NCBI GenBank assembly: GCA_031769625.1
Contig: JAUIMM010000178.1
Span: 30,274,001-30,338,000 of the forward strand
Origin: Taudactylus pleione
Lineage: Eukaryota; Chordata; Amphibia; Anura; Myobatrachidae
DNA: 64,000 bases
Direction: 5' to 3'
Position 1 is the stretch's first letter; the number at the start of each line of letters is the position of its first letter. The position numbers and the translations under genes were made by a program. The notes beneath the pieces were generated by a model. It ran no database searches. It saw only the letters and a list, made by a program, of their open reading frames with translations, and was not told the origin of the DNA. This document shows positions 54,258 through 64,000 of this stretch, piece after piece.

Positions 54258-57090
54258 TTTTATCTCACACTGCAGTCCCTCCAAATATGCCATTTGACGG
54301 TGTCTGCATGCTTCTGGTGGCAATATGTCCTAAGCAGCATTTGTAGAAGATTCAAAGGAAACATATTAGACTCTATTAACATTTGTTTGAATTTTTAATC
54401 ATGTTTTAATCATCACCAATTTACAGAATGAGGTTGGTAGTTTGTCATGGTTTTTGTAGCACTTTTTAGTTATCTATATATTTTTGAATTATGCAATCAA
54501 ACGTTTGTTTTATGCAGCAAATCAACTATTACACAGAGCTATACTTTAAAGGATAAGTTTCTTTCTGCCCAAGCAGCATGTGGAAACCCCTAAGAATTTT
54601 TATATTTCCATATATTTTGTAGACATGTCATTACATACATAGCAATGTAATTTGCAATCATTTACTGTACATGTCTCCCATTATAGATTTAGTTACAGAC
54701 GGGTCTGTATACACATATCCTTTTGGTGCCATATGAGGCAAAATACCTGGCTTGATGCTCGTGCAGTGCACTTTTTGCTACTTTATCTTAAATTAAGCAT
54801 TTAAATTCCATATAGTGTACTAGGTACTTAGGATTACTTTCTTTGTTGCAAAGGAATTAGTATAACATTGCAGATAATTTATTATGACGCATGCTGAAGG
54901 TTGCTTATATCAAATCTGTTTTTGCATTTTTTATGCTAAATTATGTACTTTTTACAAAATTTTGCATCTTAGTTTGCTTATAGTATACAAGTATAAAAAT
55001 ATAGAGTGTAAAAAGTGTACAAGACTGGAGGTGGACATTAGACAAACTGAAACTATGATAAAAGGCCATGCTGAGTAAATATAACAAAAATATCCCATAA
55101 ATAATTACAAAATAGGTAAATTATAATAGTAAAGGCAATCAAAGAAGTAGTTTCTATTGAAATACACAAGAGAAAAATGAAGGTAAGAGAAGGGAAGGGA
55201 AGGAAACACAGGTGATCAGGGTGAAAACAAACTATTCCACATCACTTTTTCTTTAACACCTCAGAATAGCTGCGTCCAATTTTAATACCTGCTGTGCTTC
55301 CTTTGGAATAGAAATGGCAATTAAATTGACCAGCACAAGATCCTGAGTGCTGTCTCTTCAATTTTGGCTATATAATTTTGGCTATATTTGCATGATTATT
55401 CCTGCATGAACAGGACATCGGGCAGAGGAGCAGTATGGAGAATATAATATACAATCTATCAAGTCAGATCTGATAAAATCTATCAAGTCAGACCTGATAA
55501 AATAGGGACCCTAAAGAGGGGTCTGTCTTATGCACCTACTCGATTCCAGTAGCATTTTAAATGGAATCTAAATTTCTAAATTTGCATACATTTATTAGAA
55601 AGCTGAAATTGCAAAAATTGTTTAACACACCAATGGCTAAATGTAAAATCCCATGATTTACGAGAGCCAAAGTGATTCCAGAGTGATTGTCAGTAGATTT
55701 AAAGTGGCAAGTATTTTAAAGGCAAACCCAACATAGTCCAACCTAACCACATCTCTAGTAAAGTGGAAGAACTTCCACATTTGATCCCCAAACATGACTT
55801 GGTTTCTTAAAATATTCAACAGACTGCTTAATGACTCATTTCTTAATTTGAATTCTGAACAAAGTAAAATATACCAACACAGCTTCTAAGAGAAAAGATT
55901 TTAAGTACCTAATAAAACAGTATGAACATGTCATAATTAACTCTGCTTATAACAGTAAGGAGATAGTTATCCAAAATATGTCAGATTACTTACAGAAAAC
56001 TTGCTAAACAATATACAACATAATACTAATTTGAAATGGATACTATTCTGAATGAGGCTATGAAATTATCTCCCCTGAGCTACACAAAGCTCTGATACAC
56101 TAATATTTCATCACATCAATAAGCAATATGGTACCGAAGATCCACAAAGCTTGATGGCTCTCCCTGGTAGGCCTATCATCTCTGCCACCGGGTCCCTCTT
56201 TCAACCATTAGTGCTATAATATCTGAATATTATTAGAACCAGGGGTTAAAGTGGGCAGGAATGGGGTGGAACTGAGTTTCGTCACCTCTAATGGTAGGTA
56301 GAACTAGTTCCACCTCCACCAAGTCCCTACACAGAAGTTCCACAGACAGAGAGCCACTTACTGTCTGCCTAGTGAGGCTCAATTATTTCAGAGAAACCAG
56401 CATATAGGTAAGGAAAGAATCAAGCAAAGGCATATATAGGGTTTGCAAAAAACATTGGGCAGCCAAGTGACATTGACTAGTTTGTGGGGACCCCTCGGGG
56501 GACCCCAGCCATTCATTTTACCATTATCTATACACAACAGTGTGTGTGTGTGTAAAGAACATTTTTCACACTTGTTTTGGCCTGTCAGACTAGCGTGGTG
56601 GGGGGGGGGGGGTGGGGAGTAGGCGGCAGGAGAGATGAGTTCCAACACCTCTCCAGGACCACATTAAGCCCTGATTATGACCATGTCTGGGGTGAGAGAA
56701 AATACCTATCTCAAATGAATCTTACATTAAAATTACTGCACATAACGTTGCACAGAAATTACTATTGGTTTGATGGAGCTTATTACAGTATATCTAAAAG
56801 CAGGTTGTGCTTTGGGTTCAAATGTAGTCCTTGCATATGCAAATACCTACAGATGCATCCAGTTACATTGTGGCTGATCATGCTGCAAACGTGCGCATAC
56901 ATCATGCCATGTGATTCCCCGCAACTCCATATGCCATTGTATGCTATGGTGCGCCCAGAGATCACACCATTCATTCATATGGAGGCACAGTCACGTACGT
57001 GATCGCAAGTGTGCTTCTCACACCATGCGAGGCATGATTTTCCACACCATAGGCAACACTATAGCTGGACATATCTGTACATGTTTAAGC
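54258..57090. other. DOK6 intron, no feature recognised
   Basis: AT-rich, with a G-run at about 56598-56612. The 141-codon ORF at 56577-57002 starts in that G-run and has no recognisable domain. Around 57000-57090 short palindromic text begins. Confidence 0.4.
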
Positions 57091-57091
57091 A

Positions 57092-57352
57092 AGAAAACAG
57101 GATTTGGGTACTTACCGGTAAATCTATTTCTTTGATTCCACAGGGGACACTGGAGCTCAAGACACTGTGGTATAGATGGTGGTTGATTAGAGCCTGGCAC
57201 TTTAAATAATCTAAAAGTGTGACTGGCTCCTCCCCCTCTATGTCCCATCAGCCCTGGTCATGAGAGTCCTTCATAGCAAACCATAGGAATGCTTGGTGAG
57301 GTTTCCAGGTTGTGATGTGCAAATATGCATCCTTGATGTCTAGGGCTATAGG
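57092..57352 (-). mobile_element. Rearranged DIRS fragment: terminal repeat joined to RT piece
   Basis: 57110-57165 holds GGTACTTACCGGTAA, TTCTTTGATTCCACAGGGG and ACACTGGAG, the same kind of end as the DIRS terminal repeat at 38.5 kb (GAACTTACC...TTCCACAGG). At 57350-57290 the minus strand encodes LDIKDAYLHI followed by HQAFLW, the DIRS RT palm motif (compare LDIQDAYLHV at 41.4 kb). Terminal and RT sequences that should be kilobases apart are joined, so this is a deleted, non-autonomous piece. Confidence 0.7.
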
Positions 57353-57435
57353 CTCTCATTCAGACCCACTCGCGAGCGGCTGTCCACTCACAAGTGGGTC
57401 GATGGTCTGCACTGCGCATGCGCACGACGGAGGGA
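57345..57435 (-). mobile_element. Terminal fragment of the hairpin-chain family
   Basis: On the minus strand it reads GCGCATGCGCAGTGCAGACC, ATCGACCCAC ... GTGGGTCTGAATGAGAG, matching the right end of the 550-bp element at 22575-22660 (ATCGACCCGC ... GCGGGTCTGAATCAGG). Confidence 0.65.
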
Positions 57436-57850
57436 GCTCTGAATTAATTGATAATTCATTGATAATAAATTTAATGCATATATAACATTATATGAGAAGA
57501 AGTCACGGCTCTTGCATAAAAAACTGAGGTTTTGCATCCGTAACACCACAATGTTTAAACAGATCCACTTGTCAAGCAGCCAGTATTAAGTCCACAAACT
57601 TAACATGTTTCTCCTTTATTAGACCATACAACGGTTTCCTCAGAAGATAAAAACTACTAACACACTGGCTCTGCTAATCAAGTTTCTATACCACTAGTGG
57701 ATTTCCACAAGATCCTTTGAATGACCTTTTTCAAGCGACTAATATTTGCCAGTCATCATTGTATCTTTTAACTTAATTTTATTGATGTATTTACATGTAA
57801 TGTTATATATGCATTAAATTTATTATCAATTAATTCAGCACTCCCTCGGG
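57426..57850. repeat. Inverted repeat with ~55-bp AT-rich arms
   Basis: GAGGGAGCTCTGAATTAATT...GCATATATAACATTA (57428-57486) pairs with TAATGTTATATATGC...AATTAATTCAGCACTCCCTC (57799-57849). The left arm has an extra TTCATTGATAA. The 310-bp interior contains TTCCTCAGAAG (minus: CTTCTGAGGAAACCG), resembling the hammerhead-like text elsewhere but without a stem. Confidence 0.75.
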
Positions 57851-57909
57851 TGTATATACATATATGTACTCATTTGGTTTATGTTGAGAATAAATATTCA
57901 GTTTGAGAA

Positions 57910-58308
57910 CTACAAAATGTCTCTGAAAATCTTATTAACAAAGTGCTGGAATACAGCAGGGGCATTGCAAAGGCCGAGTGGCATAACTAAATATTCATAG
58001 TGGCCATCTTGGGTATTAAAGGCCATCTGCCACTCATTGCCTTCTTTTGTTCTGATTAGATTATAAACTACATCAAGCTTGGTGAACACAGTTGCCCCTC
58101 TCACCCTATCAAAAAGCTTGGTAATAACAGACAAAGGGTATCTATTTTTGATGGTTAGATCATTGAGGCCCCGGTAGTCAATGCAGGGGCAGACACCACT
58201 GTCTTTCTTCTTAACAAAGAAAAAGCAAGCCACGGCAGGCAATGTGGAAAGTCTGATAAACCCCTTTTGTAAATTCTCTTGAATGTATTCAGACATGACA
58301 GAAGTCAC
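57910..58308 (-). pseudogene. Sushi-like Ty3/gypsy reverse transcriptase, 5' part
   Basis: 132 codons with [65 protein letters not shown] and [16 protein letters not shown]. These are the RT finger and palm motifs of sushi-ichi-type chromovirus-like gypsy elements, the lineage from which mammalian PEG10/RTL genes derive. It stops before the YxDD motif, at the junction with unrelated DNA at 57910. The rest of RT, RNase H and integrase are missing. Confidence 0.9.
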
Positions 58309-58645
58309 CGGTAGATCCCTCTAGGTGGAGATTTTTCAATAGCACAGTCCCATTCTCTATGAGGAGGTAATGTATCAGCAGCACATTAACTAAAAACATC
58401 AAGATAGGGTTCTGGAAATATTGCACATAACGGTCTCATATGAGACAGGCAGGACTGGAAACAGGAGGCATCCCTTGACTTAAGCTGTGATATAGGCCAA
58501 TAAAACTGAGGATTATAAAGCTGTAACCATAGGAGACCAAGGACAAGATGATGACTAGCTTTGGCATCACTAATAGCTCTATTTGTTCACAATGCAGAGC
58601 TCCAACCTACATAGACAATGGAGTAGTGGAATGAGTAATGAGGCC

Positions 58646-58861
58646 TCAATGATTGCGACTCCTATCTACTGCTGTAAGAAAGACCAGTTTAGATAAAGCC
58701 TTGATGGGAAAGGAAGTTTCTTGAACCAAAGATGATGTAATGAAATTCCCGGCAGCTCCATACTCATCCAGTGCGTCAAAAGATATCAGTCCTAGAGGAG
58801 TGGTCAAAGTCACATTCAACAGATAGTCAGACTTCAGGGAGGATTTAGCTGAAAATCCCAA
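58646..58861 (-). pseudogene. Sushi-like protease remnant
   Basis: 71 codons with ALDEYGAAGNFITSS where D-S-G-A-A-G-N-F-I is expected, and FPIKALSKL ... LTAVD. The active-site serine-glycine context has mutated (DEYGA), so the protease would be inactive. It lies upstream of the RT fragment in the right order. Confidence 0.8.
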
Positions 58862-58881
58862 CCTGAGTTCCCCAGAAAAGG

Positions 58882-59800
58882 TCAGGGTCTGAAGTTTCCC
58901 AGATGTACAGGAGATCCAATGAAATGATTAGGTCCGGCACACCTCATGCTTTCCTCTGGAGATAAGTCATTAGTAGTTAACCTGTGTAGGCTCATCAACA
59001 AGGAGAGAAAAAGAATGTGGAGTAGTGGATATGTGAGACTTGAATCGTTAGTTTCTGAACTTGCAGGCTGCTCTGTCTCAAAGGCAAAGATCAATTTTAA
59101 TGCAGAGTGATCAATTCCTGCAAGGTCCCAGAAGGATCACGAGATACCAGCTCATTTTTGAGCCTTTCACAGAGACCATTCCAGAAGGCTGCTTTAATTG
59201 TTCCATTCAAGTTCAGCCACAATAGTTTGTAACTGGACCACATATTGACCTACTGATCGGGGACCCTTATGGACATGCAAAATATCCATAGACGATGCAA
59301 AGTAACAACCTGGTTCATCAAAAATCCTTTATAAATTTGCAATGGATTCTGAATAATTAAACACAATAGGATCTGCATACTCCCATAAATGAGAAACCCA
59401 TTCTAAGGTTGATCTGGAGTGGTGTGAAGTGATATAAGCTATCCGTGATTTTTGAGTTGGAAAGTTCTGTGGTAAAAAGTCAATTTGGAGTTCTTTCAAA
59501 TCTACTAGGAGAGGGAAGCTGTAGATGAGACTTAGCAGCAGTGGTAAGCAGTGGGTTTAATGTTGGCACCAAAGTTACCAGAGTTGTTTCAATGATATCC
59601 AAGTGAGCTGATAGTTCTTGTAAATACTGCATTACTTGATGTTGAGCTGACTTTTGGTTTTCCAACTGTGAGAGTAAGGACAATTCCTGACAGTTACTAT
59701 AATGAGACAAAAAAGAGAGAGACTTGTCTAAAAGGAATCCACTGTTCTCTTCTGTATCACAATGTGGAGATTAAAGAAAACGTGTAGTTGTATTTTGTGA
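58882..59800 (-). pseudogene. Sushi-like gag remnant
   Basis: The N-terminal part at 59710-59480 reads QLENQKSAQHQVMQYLQELS, a coiled-coil-like start, then TLVPTLNPL. A capsid region with several stops follows (59470-59100), then a C-terminal part at 59094-58882. The order gag, protease, RT on the minus strand fits the element. No CCHC knuckle is intact. No LTR could be matched on either side. Confidence 0.65.
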
Positions 59801-61140
59801 TACAAGGAAAAACCACCACACAATTAGACTTATCCATCCCTATTATTTGCCAGTATTGCAATGCAATGCCATAGAGGTGCTTCTTTGCTGTGACTTCATT
59901 ACATCATCATCTTTGCTAAGTAAAATAAGGTAAAATTACTGTCCCATCTCCCTGCTCCCATGCTCCTCCAAGCTACTTAAGAGACTTGCCTACACCTGCC
60001 TCCGGATTGCAAAATCAACATAAAATCAAAAAAGAAAACAAAATTGGACAGAAATAGACCTTCAGTGCTTGCTTCTGTGTGAAAATAAGCTCCCCAGGGA
60101 TCCCCAGTCTGGGCTGACTAGCATGCGATTTTAATACTTTGGCATACTTGCCAACTCACCCTCATTGTCAACGGAGACTCCCTGAAATGGTAGCACTCCC
60201 CTTGTCTTCCTGAGGAGTCTGCCACCCACATCTTGATGGACATCTGTACTATTACCAAGGACTTTATTTACGTACCAAGCGGGAGCTGTGTTTCATTGTA
60301 CTGGGACGGAGCTCGTAATACTAGATTGAAGCAGACAAATACAAAGGTGGTCACAAGCTGATTGAATTACAGCCTGAGAACTGTGACCATCTGAAGAATT
60401 GGGATTTATGCCCTAAAGCTGGGACTCTGCACTTTGCAGTTACAAAGCACCACCCGTTTATGACACAGACTCGGAGGTCTGGTAAAGGAGGACAGTGTTT
60501 AGCTCTTTGGAAATTCAAGTCCGGTGAGAAATTAGGGTCTGGAACAAACTTTTTAACCATTTTTGATGTTGGTTCTCATTGAGGACTTTTTTTCATATAT
60601 GAACTGCTCATTGCACAAAGTATAAAAGTTTTATATATTTTATTGTTATTAAATGTTGATACTAATTACATTATGTTACCATGTGTAGTGCATAAATTGT
60701 TTTGATACATGCTTATATAAAAATACTTGCATGTATCATAGTATATTGGCAACTTGGGTTTTCAGTCATGTCAAGCTTTGATTTTTACATACGGTATATA
60801 ATTATTAGCGCAGCACCTCATATAATTATCTAGTTTTGTATTGACTATAGGTGGTTTAGTCTTGTTTAGTGCGGTCACACAACCCCACAGGTGTATGCTG
60901 GTTTTTTTAAATCTTTTTTGATATACTACAATAGATTTATTAGCACCCAGCTGGAGTAGTAGTATCCCTGAAGAGTCTAGCAATCTCCCAGATTCCACCT
61001 TACTCCCATTATGTAGCTGTTATATAAAAAAATAAAACATTTATATACATTCAAATTGGATCATTAGTATCATTTCCCTGCACTGGTTATCAGGCACAAT
61101 GATCCCTATGGCTACATGCATTTTCTGAGAAGTTTTAGTG
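59801..61140. other. DOK6 intron, unassigned
   Basis: No gene is recognised. The short open frames at 60351-60560 and 60771-60998 have no signature. Confidence 0.4.
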
Positions 61141-61144
61141 TGTT

Positions 61145-61905
61145 TTTATCAATAGATTTTACTAACTGCTTTGGGGCTCATTTACATTTGGATGTAAATA
61201 AATTTTATAACACGCATCTCAGATGTAGCAGAACACGCCCACTTTAACGCGTGCTCATAGGTGTTGCTTTCACAATCTCCCTGAAATGCTTTTTCAAAAG
61301 TAGGCAATTATGTGCTTTGGCCAGGGGCTCTCGTGAAGTGAGTCCCATGGCTGTGGCATTACACCTCGACTAGAAAGAGTCCAGTGCTGGCTGTGGCTAA
61401 TATGGGGGACCCCCTACTCATTTCGTTCCACATATTTCCACAACCGGGACTGACTCACTGAGCCCGGTGCTGGTTAATGAAAATATGGGGAACCCCTACA
61501 TCTTTCCCCCCCTGCATTTTCACAACTAGGACTGGGTCAGGCCATCGGTGCTGGTTGTGCTTTAAGAGGGGGACCCCATGTCATTTTTTTATTTTAACAC
61601 TTTTCTAGGTTTTTCCACACAGAATCATGGATGAATCTCACTGATCTGTGAATACTTCTGTGTAATTTGCTCCTACTCAGGCTATACTCGCTAGCCTGAA
61701 GCAGTTCTATTTTTACGCAAGTTTTAAGCAATTAATTTTGTGCGAGTTTAAAACTCGCACTTGATTACATTGGCCGACTTGTATGCTTTCTGTGGGAAAA
61801 TATCTGGATGCGAGTTTGTACAGTGTGAGTTGCAGGAGTGTGAGAAACAAGTGAGTTTACATGTTCTTGCACCCTATTACATAGGGTGAGTTCTAAAAAT
61901 TTCAG
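61145..61905. repeat. Complex dispersed repeat, copy C (GCTGGTT family)
   Basis: Contains AGTCCAGTGCTGGCTG, GAGCCCGGTGCTGGTTA, ATATGGGGAACCCC and ACAACTAGGACTGG units, as in copies A and B. It ends with GCACCCTATTACATAGGG, the complement of the ATGTAATAGGGTGCGAG that begins copy A, so copy C lies in the opposite orientation. Confidence 0.55.
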
Positions 61906-62174
61906 AGTATAGCTCTATACACACACATTTCCCGACCTCAGACCATATTACATCCCACCAATAATATTTGTGCAGACTAATTATTTTATCTTTAGAAGTA
62001 GGTGGGAATAAGAAAACAGCCAGAACACATACAGTATGCAGGGGAAATTAATAGCAAATTACTTTCAATTAATAATGAACTAACAGAGAGCCTCAAAATG
62101 CAGCAATATCTAATGTAAATTTAATAGATCCAAACATAATATTGAACAATTCATGTGATTATTTATCAAGCTTT

Positions 62175-62402
62175 ATTTATATATTATGTAGTGCTTTACA
62201 AAGAGTATTTAATCATTCACAGCAGTCTCTGCCTACACTAAACATAATTTTTGTTTTTGTATCTGTGAGAAAAGCAGAGCACTCAGAAAATAAGGGGAGA
62301 AAATACAAACTCTGCACATATACAGTGGTGGCCTGGTTAGAATCAAGCCCATGGTCCCAGTGCTGTAAGGCAGCAATGCTAACTACTGTGCCTCCATGGC
62401 TA
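62175..62402 (-). mobile_element. Old tRNA-derived SINE-like fragment
   Basis: On the minus strand the right part reads AGTTAGCATTGCTGCC, TTACAGCACTGGGACC and ATGGGCTTGATTCTAACC, resembling a tRNA-type promoter with a degenerate B box (G-G-T-T-C-G-A-A-T-C). The left part (AGGGGAGAAAATACAAACTC, reading plus) resembles the core shared by vertebrate V-SINE/HE1-type elements. The family name is tentative. Confidence 0.5.
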
Positions 62403-62739
62403 ATTATTTTATGAGTACATTAGAGCATGTGAGAAAGGGGGAGAGAAAGAAAAGCCAAAGTACAGCAAATTATAATGGGAAATATCGAAGTGATTCATCA
62501 CTTGACGTACATTTGTTATTGGAAACTATTATTTTTAAAAGAATACAGTATTGTTTGGCAATGGCCGACTCAGATAGGATATAAAATTAAATCAAATAAA
62601 TAATATGTTATATATTTTTCAAATTCTGCCATCAAATCCTTTTTATGATAATTGATTACTGAGTAGATGGCTTTCATGTGTCAATAATTAGTAATTACGA
62701 TCCCTTAAAATATTCCCTTCTTTGCTGTGTAAGTTACCT

Positions 62740-63030
62740 CTGAAATGCAGTGTTTGTCTCCAGGACCTCAGAGAAGGAAGTACCCGGCCTGCCATAGTCG
62801 TAGTGCCACACATCACATCCCCTCAGTCGGAGGCTCCGTACAGGAAACACAGCATGTTCCTCTAGCCACTGGATCCCAACAGCAACCACGTGGCTCCTTC
62901 TCCCGCACTCTGGCCTGAGACGGAGATTTGCCACAACATCCAGCATTGGAGGCAGTGAGGCAGACGAACAACTGCTGCATCTGACCAGGATGCCGGCAGA
63001 CAGAGCTACTACCTTCAATTGACTAGCGGT
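62740..63030. other. CpG-rich island of unknown nature, possible exon
   Basis: About 290 bp with more than ten CpGs in otherwise CpG-poor DNA. The minus strand is open for 94 codons (63018-62734) with RPECGRRSHVVAVGIQW and GCDVWHYDYGRPGTS; a donor-like CAGAG then GTAACT lies just inside its end. The plus strand has an acceptor-like TTGTCTCCAG then GACCTCAG with a short open frame. I recognise no family. It may be an exon of a nested gene, a recent repeat or chance. Confidence 0.3.
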
Positions 63031-64000
63031 TCCTCAATAGGATCATTGCTGCATCTGATTTTCATATTATATGCACAGGCCAAGTCTGCCTATATTCAAC
63101 TGCTTTTACTTACCAATTGACTGGCTAGATTGTAGGGAGTGTGCATGGTGCTTTTCATTGTGGTGACACGCAGTCATACAACAACTCATACACTTGGCTG
63201 CATGTGGATTCTGAAGTAACAGAGACTAACACCAGCGACTCACCCATGCTATTTTGACTGCTTATTAACCAACTGGCTGCTTGGACATGATATATTATTA
63301 TTTGTGCCTTTGAGGTTAATGCAACCAACTAACCTGATCTGATCCTGGATTGATGTTTTATATATTCTAATTGTTTTATGTATTTTATTTTATCATTCAA
63401 TATTTATTGATATTATTCATCTTTAGTGACTAATAAAATGTATACCATTGTCCAGCACTCTCCTTACACATTTTTTGGTTCTACATCAATATTTTTTCTG
63501 GGGTTCAGCATCCCTGGGCTTTTAAGGGGAGCAGCAGGACAAGGGTAAATATATGTGTATATATATTCTGGAGTTGGACACTTGTATACTATAGCGCTTG
63601 GTTTACTTGATATTTTTAAAATGCAGTAAGTAATTATCTCACTTGCCATAGTGTTGGTGAAAGTTTTGAAGGTGTGACCAATGGTGGTGTATAAGGATGC
63701 ACCAATTGGTATTACAGTGTGCACGGAGACTAAAAATAGGGTGTCAGTCCTTGTACATTTGGCTGCTTTAATAAAGCTCTGAGAGATATAAAATTGTGAG
63801 AGATAAAGCATCAACCAATCAGCTACTAACTGTCACTTTACAAGCTGTGTTTGAAAAATGACAGTTAGGAGTTAATTGTTTGGTGCTGTATAACTCCCAA
63901 TGTTATCTCTCTCCAAGATTTATTAAATCTCCCCCTAATTAGGCCCTAGATGTGGAGCAATTGGTTTGTAAAAAATTATGTAGCACAAGGAGCTTGGTAA
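63031..64000. other. DOK6 intron at the window end, unassigned
   Basis: AT-rich. AATAAAATG at about 63434 is a possible polyadenylation signal. No gene is recognised. Confidence 0.4.

Larger units (their letters stand above)
28432..64000 (-). other. dok6: Partial DOK6 intron upstream of the linker exon (more than 35 kb)
   Basis: Everything after the acceptor at 28432 up to the window end lacks DOK6 coding text, so this intron exceeds 35 kb. It hosts the Harbinger, DIRS, Gmr1-like and sushi-like elements. DIRS and the sushi remnant lie sense to DOK6; the Gmr1-like element lies antisense. Confidence 0.8.

Noticed and set aside
56577..57002. 141-codon ORF starting in a G-run
   Set aside because: Starts in a homopolymer, no domain, no supporting context.
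1..64000. CRISPR arrays, prophage, operons or tRNA/rRNA genes
   Set aside because: No regular spacer arrays, no bacterial-type genes and no intact RNA gene; the window is vertebrate intronic DNA.

Overview
The window looks like an intron-rich piece of a vertebrate chromosome, most likely from an amphibian with a large genome, probably a frog. The base composition is AT-rich and CpG-poor. Nearly all recognisable protein similarity comes from transposable elements that occur together in frog genomes: a Gmr1-type Ty3/gypsy element, DIRS, Harbinger, L1, hAT and many small inverted-repeat elements. There are no bacterial-style operons, rRNA genes, CRISPR arrays or ribosome-binding sites. The species cannot be named from the sequence.

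The host gene is DOK6 (docking protein 6) on the minus strand. Two coding exons with correct splice sites and matching codon phase are visible: 28312-28431 (end of the PH domain and the linker) and 10560-10749 (first half of the PTB domain). They are separated by a 17.6 kb intron. The flanking introns run off both ends of the window, so the whole 64 kb is the inside of DOK6 and everything else sits in its introns.

Layout: 1-4.3 kb, decayed L1-like LINE (minus). 5.4 kb, hAT-type small element with an 8-bp target duplication. 8.3-9.5 kb, solo LTR with a 5-bp duplication. 11.4, 17.9 and 21.7 kb, three copies of a family carrying telomere-like repeats. 14.7-16.3 kb, complex repeat with a long fold-back. 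16.67-17.13 kb, perfect 231-bp tandem duplication. 22.1-22.7 kb, a 550-bp element built as a chain of hairpins. 25.1 kb, 34-bp minisatellite. 30.3-35.1 kb, complete-length but mutated PIF/Harbinger transposon with TIRs, TTA duplication and two antiparallel genes whose exons interleave. 37.7 kb, CTAT microsatellite. 38.5-43.2 kb, DIRS tyrosine-recombinase retrotransposon (minus). 43.8 kb, hammerhead-ribozyme-like motif. 43.98-49.73 kb, young Gmr1-like LTR retrotransposon (plus) with integrase upstream of reverse transcriptase and a SCAN-like gag. 53.8 and 54.1 kb, two palindromic small elements. 57.1-59.8 kb, DIRS fragment, an inverted repeat and a sushi-like gypsy remnant. 62.2 kb, SINE-like fragment. 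62.7-63.0 kb, unexplained CpG-rich island.

Functionally the only host product is a piece of the DOK6 adaptor. The mobile elements represent five transposition chemistries: target-primed LINE, DDE-integrase LTR element, tyrosine-recombinase DIRS, Harbinger DDE transposase and hAT-derived. Most are broken. The Gmr1-like element is the best preserved: its pol is fully open and its LTRs are about 98% identical by eye, but its gag carries two in-frame stops.
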